Shown: positions 43,829 through 52,580, counted from the stretch's first letter. The stretch: 64,000 nt of DNA from Halomonas sp. S3-1-1 (GCF_023757625.1 NZ_JALGBZ010000001.1:310001-374000), one strand, 5' to 3'. Notes: a model not told the origin generated them from the sequence alone. A program made the numbers and translations.

Positions 43829-44868
43829 GAGTGTGATGAACCGAAGTGAAAGCTGCCTTGGGTGGTGGCAATGAGAAGTTCGGGCAACTCGTCGAGCGAG
43901 GCCACGCGTTGAACGGCACCGGCGTTGATGGCCTGGCGGTTCATGCCGTAGATTACCGAGCTTGCCTCGTCCTGGGCGAGCGTCATGCCGCCCGCCGCGC
44001 AGATTGCTCGCATCCCCTGAACGCCATCACTGCCCATACCGGTCAAGATAACACCGATGGCTTTTCTGCCATAGACCGCCGCCGCGCTGGTCAACAGCGC
44101 ATCGCAGCTTGGGTGATATAGCGCCCCAATGGGACTTTCGACGAGACGAAAGTGGTGATCGAACGTGATCTCGAGATCGCTCTCCGACGGCGCCAGATAG
44201 ACCGTTGCGGGCGTCAGCGCCTCGCCGTGGCTGGCCACCCGCACCGGCAAGCGGCAAAGCGAGTCGAGCCACTGGGCCATTCCTTCGATGAAACCATGGC
44301 TCATGTGCTGGGCGATGACCACGGGCAGCGCGAAGTTGCTGGGCAGCCGGCTCAAAAGCCGCGCCAGCGCCTGAGGGCCGCCGGTGGAGCAGGCGATGGC
44401 CACCACGTGGGCGAGCGAGCGGTGCGTGGGCGGAGCCGCCAATGTCTGGTAGGTCTTGAGCGCGCGTGGACGCAGGCGAGTGATCACCGCGACCCCGGCC
44501 AGCAGCCTGACCCGCTCTAAAAGCGAGGAGCTTTCGGTGTCGTCCAGGGCCGGTTTGGGCATCACCTCGAGCGCGCCGAGAGCGAGTGCCTGGCCTGCGA
44601 TGGCCGCCTCGAAGCGGTCGCTGACCACCAGAATCGGTAGCGCCCGGGTGTGCATGATCTCCTCGATCGCCGCGAGCCCCTCCATGACTGGCATCGAGAG
44701 ATCCATGGTAATGAGCTGCGGAGCGAGGGTGCGGGCAAGCGCGACGGCTTCATGCCCGTTACGCGCTTCGCCTACGATCTGAATGTCCCCCTCGCGCGTG
44801 AGAAGATGGCGAAGCACGTCCCGCGCCACGGGGCTATCGTCGGCGATCAAAACGCGTATAACGCTCAT
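43825..44868 (-). CDS. cheB: CheB-type receptor methylesterase/glutamine deamidase
   Basis: A 347-residue two-domain CheB. The receiver has Asp56 (QLITMDLSMP). The esterase triad is Ser161 (AIACSTGG), His188 (VIAQHMSHGF) and Asp281 (LTGMGSDG). It removes methyl groups from the operon's chemoreceptor, resetting sensitivity as WspF does. It starts 16 nt after the receptor gene, and its 3' end overlaps cheR by 4 nt. Confidence 0.94.
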   Translation of the reverse strand: MSVIRVLIADDSPVARDVLRHLLTREGDIQIVGEARNGHEAVALARTLAPQLITMDLSMPVMEGLAAIEEIMHTRALPILVVSDRFEAAIAGQALALGALEVMPKPALDDTESSSLLERVRLLAGVAVITRLRPRALKTYQTLAAPPTHRSLAHVVAIACSTGGPQALARLLSRLPSNFALPVVIAQHMSHGFIEGMAQWLDSLCRLPVRVASHGEALTPATVYLAPSESDLEITFDHHFRLVESPIGALYHPSCDALLTSAAAVYGRKAIGVILTGMGSDGVQGMRAICAAGGMTLAQDEASSVIYGMNRQAINAGAVQRVASLDELPELLIATTQGSFHFGSSHS

Positions 44869-44884
44869 GGCGCGGGCCTTGCCA

Positions 44885-46900
44885 TCAGCGCTCGTCCGTA
44901 GGCGGCACGTCGAAGGTGAACTCCTTGACCAGCGCGTTGAGCTCGGCAGACATCCGAATCATCTCCTGGCTGATCTCGGTGATATGGCGGACCGACTGGG
45001 CGTTGCGGGCGCTGGCGGTATCGATGTCGCGCAGGGCGGTCACTACCTGACTGCTGGCGGTTTTCTGCTGTTGGGTAGAGAGCGATATCTGCTGCGCGGC
45101 GCTGCTGGTTTGGCTTGCGGCTTTCAGCACGGCCTCCAGGTCCTGGGCGGTCGTAAGGCTGACCTCAACACCTTTCTCGATCGAGGCCGCGCCTTTTTCC
45201 GAGGTCACGACCAGGCGGCTGATAGCGCGCTGAATCTCCTCGGTATGGTCCTCGATTTCCTGAGTGGAGTCGGTGACACTATCGGCGAGCCGGCGGATTT
45301 CGCTGGCCACCACGGAAAAGCGCCGCCCGGATTCGCCAGCGCTCGACGCCTCGAGCGCGGCGTTGAAGGCGATCAGCTTGGTTTGCGCGGCCAGGGTGTT
45401 GATCAGCTCCATGACTTTGCTGATCTGCTTGGACTTGGCTCCCAGCGCCATGATGTCGGCAAGGCTTTGCTCGCTGTCGCTGCGGATCGCCTGCATGCGT
45501 GACTGTAAATGCTCCATCGCGCCGGAGCCCTTGCGGCTACGCTCGAGCGTCTGGTTGGCCACGTCCACCACCGATTGGGAGTGGTCGGCAATCTGCGTCG
45601 AGGACGCGGAGAGTTCCTCCATCGTGGAGGTAATTTCCGCCACTGACGAGGCCATCTCCTCGACGGCGGCGGCCATGGTCTGGTCGGTCTCGAATAGGGG
45701 ATCGCTGCGGGTCACGCCGGATAGCCCTGCGGTTTGCGCCAGCCGGTCAGCCACGTGATTAAGTGCTAAGGCGTTGTCGGAAACGGCGGTCATGGCGCGG
45801 CTTAGGCGCGCCAACAGTTCGTTGGTTTGATCGGCCAAGTCACCGAGCTCGGCACGGTCGTCGGTGGCGACCCGGCGGGTCAGATCAAGGCTCAGCGTGA
45901 TCTCCTTGAGCTGGCGCTGAAAGCGCGTCAGCGGGCGCAAGAGGCTTACGGTAAGCGGATAGAGCACCACCAGGCCGATCAGCAGAATCAAAAGCCCCCA
46001 CCCGGTCGAAGCCAGAAAACGTAGTTGCGCGGCCCGTATATATTCGCTTTTGGCCACTTCGATCATCAGGTAGCGACCAAGCTCGGGCACCCAGCGCGTC
46101 GCCGTCAGGTAAGGCGTGTCGTCGTGCAGGACTTCGTCGACGTGGGTGCCGCTTCTTGGCAGTACCGTCGGCGCGGGGCCGACGGCCGGGTCGCCCCGTG
46201 CGCCGCTATCGCTATTGATCATCAGCTCGCCGGCGGCGTTGAGTAACGCCGCATGGCCGGTGGCGCCAAGTGAAAAATCCTCGATGAGCTGCGCCATCTG
46301 GGTGAGGTTCAGTGCCGCGCCGGCCACTACCACCGGGCGGGCGTTGGGCGCCAGCGCTTCGCTGCGAAAGTTTAGAAACACGAAGTCGTCGCCCGGAGTG
46401 AATGTGTCGCTGTCCAGATTGAGGTTGTAGGGCGCTTCGCTATCGGTGAACTCGTAATACCAGCGGTCGTCGCTGGTGGGGCCCTGAAGCGGACGCTGTA
46501 ACAGATCGCCGTCGCGGTACTGAAAGTAATAGGCACCTGCCGGCGACTGCACGGCAAAGAAGAGCAGGTCCGCCTCGAGTTGTTCGACCGGGCGCGCAAG
46601 ATAGCGAGCGATGTTTAGTCGCTCCTCGACCGGCAGCCCGTCGCGTACCCATTGTTCCAGCACGTAGCTATTGGCAATGCCCTCCGATACCGCCAGCGAC
46701 GGGCTCAAACGCAGCACCAGGCGCGTAGCCAGAGCCTCGACCCGCTCGGGCAACTCCTCGTTGATCAAACGCTCCAACCGCGCTTGGCTTTGGGCGTGAG
46801 CCTGAAGATAGAGCGCCAGCAGTAACGTGAGCGTCAGCACCGCCGCAAAAGAGAGAAACTGTCTCAAACTCAGGGGCAGGGATTTCCAGCGTGCCTTCAT
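44885..46900 (-). CDS. Cache-type methyl-accepting chemoreceptor of the Wsp-like operon
   Basis: A 671-residue receptor. TM1 is at about residues 13-32, a large periplasmic Cache-type sensor spans about 35-290 (SPAGAYYFQYRDGDLL, RWYYEFTDS, NLDSDTFTPGDDFVFLNFR, LGATGHAALLNAAGELMIN), TM2 about 298-320, then HAMP and signalling helices. The hairpin tip is INTLAAQTKLIAFNAALEASSAGESGRRFSVVASEIRRLADS, unlike the canonical LLALNAAIEAARAGE tip of flagellar receptors. There is no C-terminal CheR pentapeptide. It is the first gene of an eight-gene operon and the only receptor in it, so the signal is probably specific; the ligand is unknown. Confidence 0.92.
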   Translation of the reverse strand: MKARWKSLPLSLRQFLSFAAVLTLTLLLALYLQAHAQSQARLERLINEELPERVEALATRLVLRLSPSLAVSEGIANSYVLEQWVRDGLPVEERLNIARYLARPVEQLEADLLFFAVQSPAGAYYFQYRDGDLLQRPLQGPTSDDRWYYEFTDSEAPYNLNLDSDTFTPGDDFVFLNFRSEALAPNARPVVVAGAALNLTQMAQLIEDFSLGATGHAALLNAAGELMINSDSGARGDPAVGPAPTVLPRSGTHVDEVLHDDTPYLTATRWVPELGRYLMIEVAKSEYIRAAQLRFLASTGWGLLILLIGLVVLYPLTVSLLRPLTRFQRQLKEITLSLDLTRRVATDDRAELGDLADQTNELLARLSRAMTAVSDNALALNHVADRLAQTAGLSGVTRSDPLFETDQTMAAAVEEMASSVAEITSTMEELSASSTQIADHSQSVVDVANQTLERSRKGSGAMEHLQSRMQAIRSDSEQSLADIMALGAKSKQISKVMELINTLAAQTKLIAFNAALEASSAGESGRRFSVVASEIRRLADSVTDSTQEIEDHTEEIQRAISRLVVTSEKGAASIEKGVEVSLTTAQDLEAVLKAASQTSSAAQQISLSTQQQKTASSQVVTALRDIDTASARNAQSVRHITEISQEMIRMSAELNALVKEFTFDVPPTDER

Positions 46901-47275
46901 CCGGGCGGGACTCCAAAAGGGTCGAACGGCGAGCGGTGACCAGATAATTAATAACGTGTGATTAGTTCTATAGTACCGCTAAATGCGCTGAGCGTTACAG
47001 TTACTAAGCGCGCTTTAATTGGTCAATTTTGTGAATTAATGTGAAATCCCGAAAAAAACATAAGGCCATAACCTGATTCAATAATTGTACAGTACCCGTG
47101 TTGAGAGGATGGACGGATTCACAAGCGAACCGGGCTTTTAAAGCAAAATATCGCTTATTAAATAGCGTTCGGCAGGATTTTTACCGGTGTGGGCAAAGCG
47201 TAATTATTTTGACAAAAGTGATACAGGGAAGTAATTTATAGCGGTCAAAATGACATCTTTGCAGAGGAAGCAATC
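46901..47275. other. 375-nt AT-rich divergent promoter region
   Basis: This spacer lies between the divergent chemoreceptor operon and the pseudo-ligase gene. It is AT-rich with several imperfect palindromes, for example CGCTTATTAAATAGCG near 47152. A sigma-70-like promoter for the rightward gene is present at 47209-47237. I find no small ORF or RNA gene that can be supported, and no clear promoter for the chemosensory operon. Confidence 0.5.
47209..47237 (+). promoter_or_regulatory. Possible sigma-70 promoter
   Basis: A perfect -35 hexamer TTGACA (47209-47214) is followed after 17 nt by TAATTT (47232-47237), a 3 of 6 match to TATAAT. It would start transcription near 47245, about 30 nt ahead of the ATG at 47276. 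Confidence 0.4.
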
Positions 47276-48205
47276 ATGTTGTCACTCTCTCACCGGTCGA
47301 CGTTGAGCGTTCTTCGCTCGGTCGCGGCTCAGCACCACAAGGTAAAGCATACGGACATGCTGCCCTGTGTCGGCACGCCGGAACGCGCCGGTCTGGCCCA
47401 CGCGGTTGCCCATCTGTTCGGCACCCAAAAGCTGACGCTGGCGGATACCGCGATCACGCTTGATGAGTGGGCCGGCGCCATCGCCGAGCGCGCGGATATC
47501 GAGTATTTAAACCTGTTCGATACCTCGCCCAACGCGTTTTGTAACCGCTTGCAGCGCCCATACCGCCACGCGGGTACGGCGCTGGCGCAGGAGGCCCAGT
47601 CGCTCAAAGCGTTTTTGGGGCTGTCTGGCTCCAGTGAGCGCACGTTGATCAGTTGGCTCTCACTGCAAACCGTGTCCGGCTTCATGCTCGGCGTGCTGCT
47701 GCCCCAAGCGGGGGGCTGGCAAACACGTTCGCTGTTCGAAAGCGCCAGCGCGCTCTGGGAGCTCAATGCCGGTGACGTCGTGGCCACCGATAGCCAGCGC
47801 TGGCACCAGCTCGCCCAGCGTCTGCCGTCGCTGCCCGCCGACATTACCGCGATCGCGACTTCGCCGCTGGACGCCGCCACCTGGCAGGCATTGAAGGAGA
47901 AAGGGGTAGCGCATATCGTCGAGCTATACAGCGAGCCGGCGCTGGGTGTGATCGCCGCGCGGCGCTCCCAGACAGAGGCGTTCGAGCTTCTGGCGCACTG
48001 GCACCCGACCGAAAGCGACGACTACCTTTTGTGCCTGGCCAAAGGCAGCGAGCCACGGGAAGTCAGGCTCGAGGAGCCGGTCGCCTGGACTGGCGCCCGC
48101 AACTTCAAGGCGATCGAGTCCGAGCCACTCACTCATCAGGCGCTTTCCCGTTGGGTAAGCTGCTCGGCGATCCCGAGGCCGCTTCAGGACGCGACGGCCG
48201 CGTAA
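47276..48205 (+). CDS. Putative inactive relative of AMP-forming acyl-CoA synthetases
   Basis: A 309-residue protein of no clear family. From about residue 78 it can be aligned by eye to the middle of ANL ligases: FDTSPNAFCNRLQR in place of the ATP loop TSGSTGxPK, then AGTALAQEAQSLKAFLG, a SWLSLQTVSGFMLGVLLPQAGG stretch like the VPHxHxYGL region, AGDVVATDSQRWHQLA, and VELYSEPALGVIAAR in place of EIYGSTETGGIA. Both nucleotide-binding motifs are lost, and the mobile C-terminal domain is missing. If the match is right this is a pseudoenzyme. GAGGAA precedes the ATG. It is monocistronic. Confidence 0.6.
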   Translation: MLSLSHRSTLSVLRSVAAQHHKVKHTDMLPCVGTPERAGLAHAVAHLFGTQKLTLADTAITLDEWAGAIAERADIEYLNLFDTSPNAFCNRLQRPYRHAGTALAQEAQSLKAFLGLSGSSERTLISWLSLQTVSGFMLGVLLPQAGGWQTRSLFESASALWELNAGDVVATDSQRWHQLAQRLPSLPADITAIATSPLDAATWQALKEKGVAHIVELYSEPALGVIAARRSQTEAFELLAHWHPTESDDYLLCLAKGSEPREVRLEEPVAWTGARNFKAIESEPLTHQALSRWVSCSAIPRPLQDATAA

Positions 48206-48218
48206 GCGATTTCGCTTA
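48203..48218. terminator. Small hairpin between convergent genes
   Basis: TAAGCGA (48203-48209) and TCGCTTA (48212-48218) form a 7-bp near-palindrome that includes the stop codon of the pseudo-ligase gene. It lies within 20 nt of the convergent ATP-grasp gene's stop. The 2-nt loop means the stem would open by a base pair or two. It is a weak terminator candidate. Confidence 0.35.
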
Positions 48219-48220
48219 AG

Positions 48221-49387
48221 TTAAATGATCGCGTGGGGCACGAAGCAGGACGAATCCTTGGTAATGCGCCCCACGTCCTCACGAATGCCCATACCGCAGG
48301 CGCGATCGCCCACCACCCAGCTGCCCACCAGCGCGTGAAACTGCCCGAAACGCGGCATCGGGTGGTAAGCCTGTCGAATCCAGGGGCTGTCCACGTAAGG
48401 CCCCGCCACGTCTTCGAAATCCCCATCATTGGTCTTGAGCTGAACGTTACTCCCCTCACGGGAGAAAAACGGCTTGCGCACCCAGCCAGGCGTTAGCGCT
48501 TTCTCGTCCGGTTTTTCAAAGTAGGCGGGCAGCAGGTTGGGATGATCCGGATACTCTTCCCATAAAAGCGGCAGAATCCCCTTATTGGAGAGCACCGCCT
48601 TCCAGGGCGGCTCGAACCAGTGGGTGGAAAGCTCGGGGATGAGTTTGCCGAATTCCTCCTGGGCCAGCTCCTCCCAAGGGTAGAGCTTGAACAGCGCCTT
48701 GATCGGCGCCTCACTCAGATCCACGAAGTAGTCGCAGCCGGGCTGAACGCCAATATCCTCGGTATGAATGAACGGTGCCTCGAGGCCCGCCTGCACGGCG
48801 ATATCCTGCAGGTAGTGAACCGTGGCGCGCTCCTCGACGTTGTCCTTGATGCAGGAGAAGTGGAGCGTGTTATCACTCAGGCGTTGGCCGATATGCGCCA
48901 GCGCCCCTAAAAGCTTCTCCTGAATCGAGTTGAACTGATCCGCGTGGCGCGGGATCAGCCCCTGCTCGATCGCCTGCTCGAGCCATACCCACTGAAAGAT
49001 ACCCGCTTCATAAAGCGAGGTGGGTGTGTCGTAGTTGAGCTCCAACAGCTTGGCCGGGCCGTCCCCCGAGTAGGCGAAATCCATGCGCCCGTAAAGATGA
49101 GGTTGGCCCGCGCGCCAGGAGTCGAAAATGGCGTCCCACATGAACTCCGGAATGCTCAAACGCTGCATCAGGGCGTTGGAGTGACACACCTTGTCGACGA
49201 GCGCCATGCACATCTCGTGAAGCTCCTCGGTCGGGGCTTCGATATCGCGCTCTACCTGTTCAAGGGTGAACTGGTAGTAAGCGCTCTCTTTCCAGTAGGG
49301 TTCGCCGTCGATGGTATGAAAATGAAACCCCAGCTCTTGGGCCAGGGCTTTCCACTGCGCGCGCTCCTTGATCTCGACTCTGAGCAT
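48221..49387 (-). CDS. ygiC: Glutathionylspermidine synthase-like ATP-grasp ligase (YgiC/YjfC)
   Basis: A 388-residue ATP-grasp amidoligase closely following E. coli YgiC: YGRMDFAYSGDGPAKLLELNYDTPTSLYEAGIFQWVWLE, LFKLYPWEELAQEEFG, WKAVLSNKGILPLLWEEYPDHPNLLPAYF, WVRKPFFSREGSNV and the closing VVGDRACGMGIREDVGRITKDSSCFVPH. Relatives form amide bonds between a peptide carboxylate and an amine, but YgiC itself lacks the amidase half and its substrate is unknown. It is the last gene of the yjf/ygi operon, starting 5 nt after the YgiB-like stop. A TTG six codons earlier is an alternative start. Confidence 0.88.
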   Translation of the reverse strand: MLRVEIKERAQWKALAQELGFHFHTIDGEPYWKESAYYQFTLEQVERDIEAPTEELHEMCMALVDKVCHSNALMQRLSIPEFMWDAIFDSWRAGQPHLYGRMDFAYSGDGPAKLLELNYDTPTSLYEAGIFQWVWLEQAIEQGLIPRHADQFNSIQEKLLGALAHIGQRLSDNTLHFSCIKDNVEERATVHYLQDIAVQAGLEAPFIHTEDIGVQPGCDYFVDLSEAPIKALFKLYPWEELAQEEFGKLIPELSTHWFEPPWKAVLSNKGILPLLWEEYPDHPNLLPAYFEKPDEKALTPGWVRKPFFSREGSNVQLKTNDGDFEDVAGPYVDSPWIRQAYHPMPRFGQFHALVGSWVVGDRACGMGIREDVGRITKDSSCFVPHAII

Positions 49388-49392
49388 GAAGG

Positions 49393-50004
49393 TCAGGAAC
49401 CCCAACCGCCGCGGGCGGAGGAGCGCGAGCCGAAGCCGCTGCGCTGGGTCGCTTGGCGGTTTTGCATCGCCGAGGTGCGCATGGTTTGCTGGCGCTGATT
49501 GACGCGCTGGCTGGCCTGGTTGGTGGCTGCGTTCCAGTTGCCCTGGTTTTGCCGGTTGCGATAGACAGGCTCCTGATAAAGCCCTTGGCTCGTCGCGCCA
49601 CGGCTGGTGCGGGACATCATGTTGCCCACCATGTAGCCCATCAGCGCCGGCATGAACCAGCCGCCGCCACCGCCACCGCCGCCGGTCGCGGCCTGGGCCT
49701 GCTCCTCGGTCGGCGCCACGCAGGCACCTTCGCCGTGTTCGGCTTCGCAGGCCTCGAGCGAGTCAAAGCGCGGCACTTCCTTGATCGAGGCTTCGTAAGA
49801 CTCCTCGCAGGCGCTTTGGGTATAGACGTTCGCCTCGACGCACTCCTCGACACTCTGGTAGCTGCGCGGGCTGTCGAAACGGACGTCGGTCACTTCCTCG
49901 GGCTGGCCACAGCCGGTCAGCGTGAAGGCGCCGGCGCCCATCAGTGCCAAAGAGAGCCGCGCGCTGCGCTTGCGCGAGGGCAGGTGATTGTCGTGCTGGT
50001 TCAT
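49393..50004 (-). CDS. YgiB/DUF1190-type lipoprotein
   Basis: A 203-residue predicted lipoprotein: basic N-terminus RKRSARLSLALMGAGAF, then the lipobox LTGC with Cys32. The body has paired cysteine segments (VEECVEANVYTQSACEESYE and LEACEAEHGEGACVAPTEEQA) as in DUF1190, a glycine run, WFMPALMGYMVGNMM and a Gln/Asn/Arg/Ser-rich low-complexity tail. DUF1190 proteins pair genetically with YgiC-type ligases and may be their substrate or membrane partner. The gap to the DUF350 gene is 10 nt. Confidence 0.85.
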   Translation of the reverse strand: MNQHDNHLPSRKRSARLSLALMGAGAFTLTGCGQPEEVTDVRFDSPRSYQSVEECVEANVYTQSACEESYEASIKEVPRFDSLEACEAEHGEGACVAPTEEQAQAATGGGGGGGGWFMPALMGYMVGNMMSRTSRGATSQGLYQEPVYRNRQNQGNWNAATNQASQRVNQRQQTMRTSAMQNRQATQRSGFGSRSSARGGWGS

Positions 50005-50014
50005 GAAAGACTCC

Positions 50015-50425
50015 TTACCACGTCATCGAGGCGGCGTTGAGTAAACCGACCGCAATGCAAATACTGCCGACCAGAATCCCGTAGGCCATGTGGCCTTCGT
50101 TGATATGGGTCGAAAGGCTTTCGCCCTGATTCTGAAGAACGACTTTCAAGCCGAAGAACGTCGCCAGCTGTACGCCGAAGGCGATCACACCCCACAGCAA
50201 AAAGTCGATGAAGTTGATCGAGTTCGCCATGGCGCTATAAAGCGGCAGGGTAAAGCCGATGATCGAGCCCGCGTAGGCGGTAGCGGCCGCTGCGTTACCC
50301 TGACGAATCAGCGCCCACTCCTTGTGCGGTGTGATGCGGCTGTAGCAGTACATAAACGCGCCCAAAAGAATCAGCGCGCCGATTAGATAGCCGAGAAAGT
50401 GGGGCAGGCCTTGCAAATAGTTCAT
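50015..50425 (-). CDS. DUF350 membrane protein (YjfL-like)
   Basis: A 136-residue protein with four membrane segments (about residues 8-28, 48-68, 73-95 and 112-133), matching the YjfL/DUF350 pattern: PHKEWALIRQGNAAAATAYAGSIIGFTLPLYSAMANSINFIDFLLWGVIAFGVQL. The start at 50425 (MNYLQGLPHFLGYL) is in the normal place; the longer frame adds 19 residues. Its role is unknown. It lies between the YjfK and YgiB homologs and is likely the membrane anchor for the operon's products. Confidence 0.88.
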   Translation of the reverse strand: MNYLQGLPHFLGYLIGALILLGAFMYCYSRITPHKEWALIRQGNAAAATAYAGSIIGFTLPLYSAMANSINFIDFLLWGVIAFGVQLATFFGLKVVLQNQGESLSTHINEGHMAYGILVGSICIAVGLLNAASMTW

Positions 50426-50478
50426 GGTCGAGTCTTCCGAGTTGACGAATGAGGTCTGACAGCATAAGACGCCGGGGG

Positions 50479-51198
50479 TCAAATAGCATCAATGTCTATC
50501 GAGGCGACGTCAACGCCCAGATTCTCTACCAGCATGAAACCATCTTCGCCATCGTCCTCGGCGCTCAAAAGCACGTACTCCATGCGCTCGGCGCCTTCGA
50601 TGGAGCGCTCGTACAGCATGGCGTGGTGCACCACTTGCCTTGTCATGACGCTTTCCTGAGTCATGACCTGCTCCTCGAACTGCACCGGCGGCGACCACTC
50701 GCTTTCCGGCTCGCCCCATACGCGGTCGAAGACGCGCTCGCCTTCGTCTGCGGTCGAGGCCACGGTAAGGCGCTTGACGCCGAGCGTGCTCGTCTGGCCC
50801 TCATCCGGGTTCAAGAGCGCGTCGAACTCGTCGTTTGAGAGATGGCTCACCCGGTAGAAGTCGAACACCTTGTACTCGATGACCTGCTTGCCCTCGACGT
50901 TGGCCTGAAGCCAGGTATCGTTTTCCAGATAAAAGCGCACCAGGTGCGCGCCCTGGCCCAGCTCCACGTGGCCCACGGCGGCGATGTGGTAATCACGCTC
51001 GCTTTCCCACTGAAACAGCGTATCCGGGTAGGCGGCGAGCTCGTTGAGCTTCAGCCGCACCCGCCCATCCAGACGCAGCCCGGCGAAGTCGCTCGACGAC
51101 ATGCCGATGGGAAGGCCAGCGGTGAAATCCGATGACGGCGCTTGCGCTTCAAAACGCTCGCGTTGCCCGCCAAGCAGCGCTTTCAGAGTTTTCAGCAT
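50479..51198 (-). CDS. YjfK-like DUF2491 protein
   Basis: A 239-residue soluble protein with the DUF2491 features: LPIGMSSSDFAGLRLDGRVRLKLNELAAY near the N-terminus, then HLVRFYLENDTWLQANVE and KVFDFYRVSHLSNDEFDALLN, and an acidic C-terminus. GGAG lies 7 nt before the ATG at 51198; a TTG four codons upstream is the alternative. No catalytic motif is visible. It is fourth from the end of the operon and separated from the PspA-like gene by 77 nt that contain a stable hairpin. Confidence 0.82.
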   Translation of the reverse strand: MLKTLKALLGGQRERFEAQAPSSDFTAGLPIGMSSSDFAGLRLDGRVRLKLNELAAYPDTLFQWESERDYHIAAVGHVELGQGAHLVRFYLENDTWLQANVEGKQVIEYKVFDFYRVSHLSNDEFDALLNPDEGQTSTLGVKRLTVASTADEGERVFDRVWGEPESEWSPPVQFEEQVMTQESVMTRQVVHHAMLYERSIEGAERMEYVLLSAEDDGEDGFMLVENLGVDVASIDIDAI

Positions 51199-51227
51199 TC
51201 GGCTCTCCAAGGGATCGGTCGACGCTC

Positions 51228-51251
51228 GGCGACGGCCTAGCGGCCATCGCC
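51228..51251 (-). promoter_or_regulatory. Intra-operon hairpin
   Basis: GGCGACGGCC (51228-51237) and GGCCATCGCC (51242-51251) pair over 9 of 10 positions with a 4-nt loop in the gap between the PspA-like and YjfK-like genes. No T tract follows on the minus strand. It could act as a processing site or weak attenuator that sets the PspA:YjfK ratio. Confidence 0.4.
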
Positions 51252-51275
51252 GTGGGCGTTACGGGTTAAAAGGGC

Positions 51276-51968
51276 TCACTCGGTGGGCGTCTTTTTTGCC
51301 CGAATGCGGGCCAATACGTCGTCCGCGCGGCGCTCGTTGGCACCGATACCTGCGGCCTTTAGGCGGCTTTCGAGTTCGCTTCCGCTCTCTTCGGCGCTGA
51401 GCTGCTCGGCGGCCTTCATCTGGGCGCTATCCAGCGCCTGGCGCTCGCGGATACGCTCGAGCGACTCCATCGCGCTACCCATGGCGCTGTTTTGGCCGGA
51501 GTGGCGAGCGGCCACGGCGGACTGGGCGCGCTGGGCGGACTCCGTCGCCTTGACCACGCTGACCTGCTGCTTGAGCTGGCGCAGCTGGTTTTCGGTGTTG
51601 CGAATGGTGTTGCGCAAACTCTCGATGCTGGTATCGAACTCGCCCACGATCTGCTGCTCGGCCTCGAGCGCCTCGGTCAGGGCAACGATGCGCTCGGCTA
51701 CCTCGACGGCGAGCTGCTCTTCGCCGCGATCCAACGCCGCTTCGGCGCTGTGCTCGAGCTCATCGATCTTCTTTTCGAGGGTGGCGGCCTTGTCGCTATT
51801 GATCTGGCGCTGGCCCATCAGGCGGGCAAGCTCGGTTTTCGAAGCTTTCAGGTTCTGCTCGGCGTCGCGAATCTCCTGGTCGAGGATACGCAGGGCCTGG
51901 GAGTCGACGACGGCCTGGCCGGTTTCATTGGCCTTGCCGCGCAGCGCGGTCATGATCTTGTTGAGCAT
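51276..51968 (-). CDS. PspA/IM30 (ESCRT-III-like) family protein, YjfJ type
   Basis: A 230-residue, almost wholly helical coiled-coil protein of the PspA/Vipp1 family: LNKIMTALRGKANETGQAVVDSQALRILDQEIRDAEQNL, then long Glu/Arg/Gln-rich helices (QINSDKAATLEKKIDELE, IVGEFDTSIESLRNTIRNTENQLRQLKQQV). Family members oligomerise on the inner membrane under stress and share the ESCRT-III fold. This YjfJ subtype has a shortened N-terminal amphipathic helix compared with PspA. It is the second gene of the operon, 15 nt after the YjfI homolog. Confidence 0.88.
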   Translation of the reverse strand: MLNKIMTALRGKANETGQAVVDSQALRILDQEIRDAEQNLKASKTELARLMGQRQINSDKAATLEKKIDELEHSAEAALDRGEEQLAVEVAERIVALTEALEAEQQIVGEFDTSIESLRNTIRNTENQLRQLKQQVSVVKATESAQRAQSAVAARHSGQNSAMGSAMESLERIRERQALDSAQMKAAEQLSAEESGSELESRLKAAGIGANERRADDVLARIRAKKTPTE

Positions 51969-51983
51969 AAAAATTCCTCGGGG

Positions 51984-52445
51984 TTAACGCGGCGAATGGG
52001 AAAAATCGGACTGGATAAGGCGCGCCACTTCCATCGCCGCGCTCGCCGTGGCGTGAAGCTCAGCGCAGATGGAGGCGAGTCGCGAGTCGCCGAAAAGCTG
52101 GCCATAAGCCACGTAGTAGTCGCGCCCATCCAGGGTGACGATCCCGACGGAGGCCAGCGGCAGCATCACGCCCTGACGCAGCAGCTCTTCGTTTAGCGCG
52201 GTCTGGTCCGGCACGCTGTCGACCGGCGTAATGGTGGTCATCGCCACCCATTCGTCGTCGCTTTTGGAAAGCGTGAGCGTCAGGTTGCCGTAGTCGTGCA
52301 GCGCAAAAATGAGGGTATCGTTGTCCTCGTCGAGCTCCATATCGGCTCTGGGCCACTCGAGGGAGCCGTCGTGGGCGGCGCTAGCCACGATGCGCTCGTG
52401 AAGTTCGGCCGCGGAGGCGGCGGGTGTGTCGGTAAGCGTCGTCAC
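51984..52445 (-). CDS. YjfI-like DUF2170 protein
   Basis: A 153-residue soluble protein with the DUF2170 pattern: DTLIFALHDYGNLTLTLSKSDDEWVAMTTITPVDSVPDQTALNEELLR, LPLASVGIVTLDGRDYYVAYGQLFGDSRLASICAEL. The GTG at 52445 is chosen because AGGGAG lies 9 nt upstream; an ATG 10 codons earlier has no ribosome-binding site. It is the first gene of the yjf/ygi operon. The short gap to the PspA-like gene suggests a partner or regulator of it, but the function is unknown. Confidence 0.82.
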   Translation of the reverse strand: MTTLTDTPAASAAELHERIVASAAHDGSLEWPRADMELDEDNDTLIFALHDYGNLTLTLSKSDDEWVAMTTITPVDSVPDQTALNEELLRQGVMLPLASVGIVTLDGRDYYVAYGQLFGDSRLASICAELHATASAAMEVARLIQSDFSHSPR

Positions 52446-52580
52446 AAGTGATACTCCCTGATAAAAAGCGTCCATGAATAAAAGCGAAGATCGAAAGACA
52501 AGGATAGACCCTGACACTCCGATACGGCGCGGGACAAATGAATTAACCTGAAACGTGTCTTTTTAAGACCCGGCACGCCC

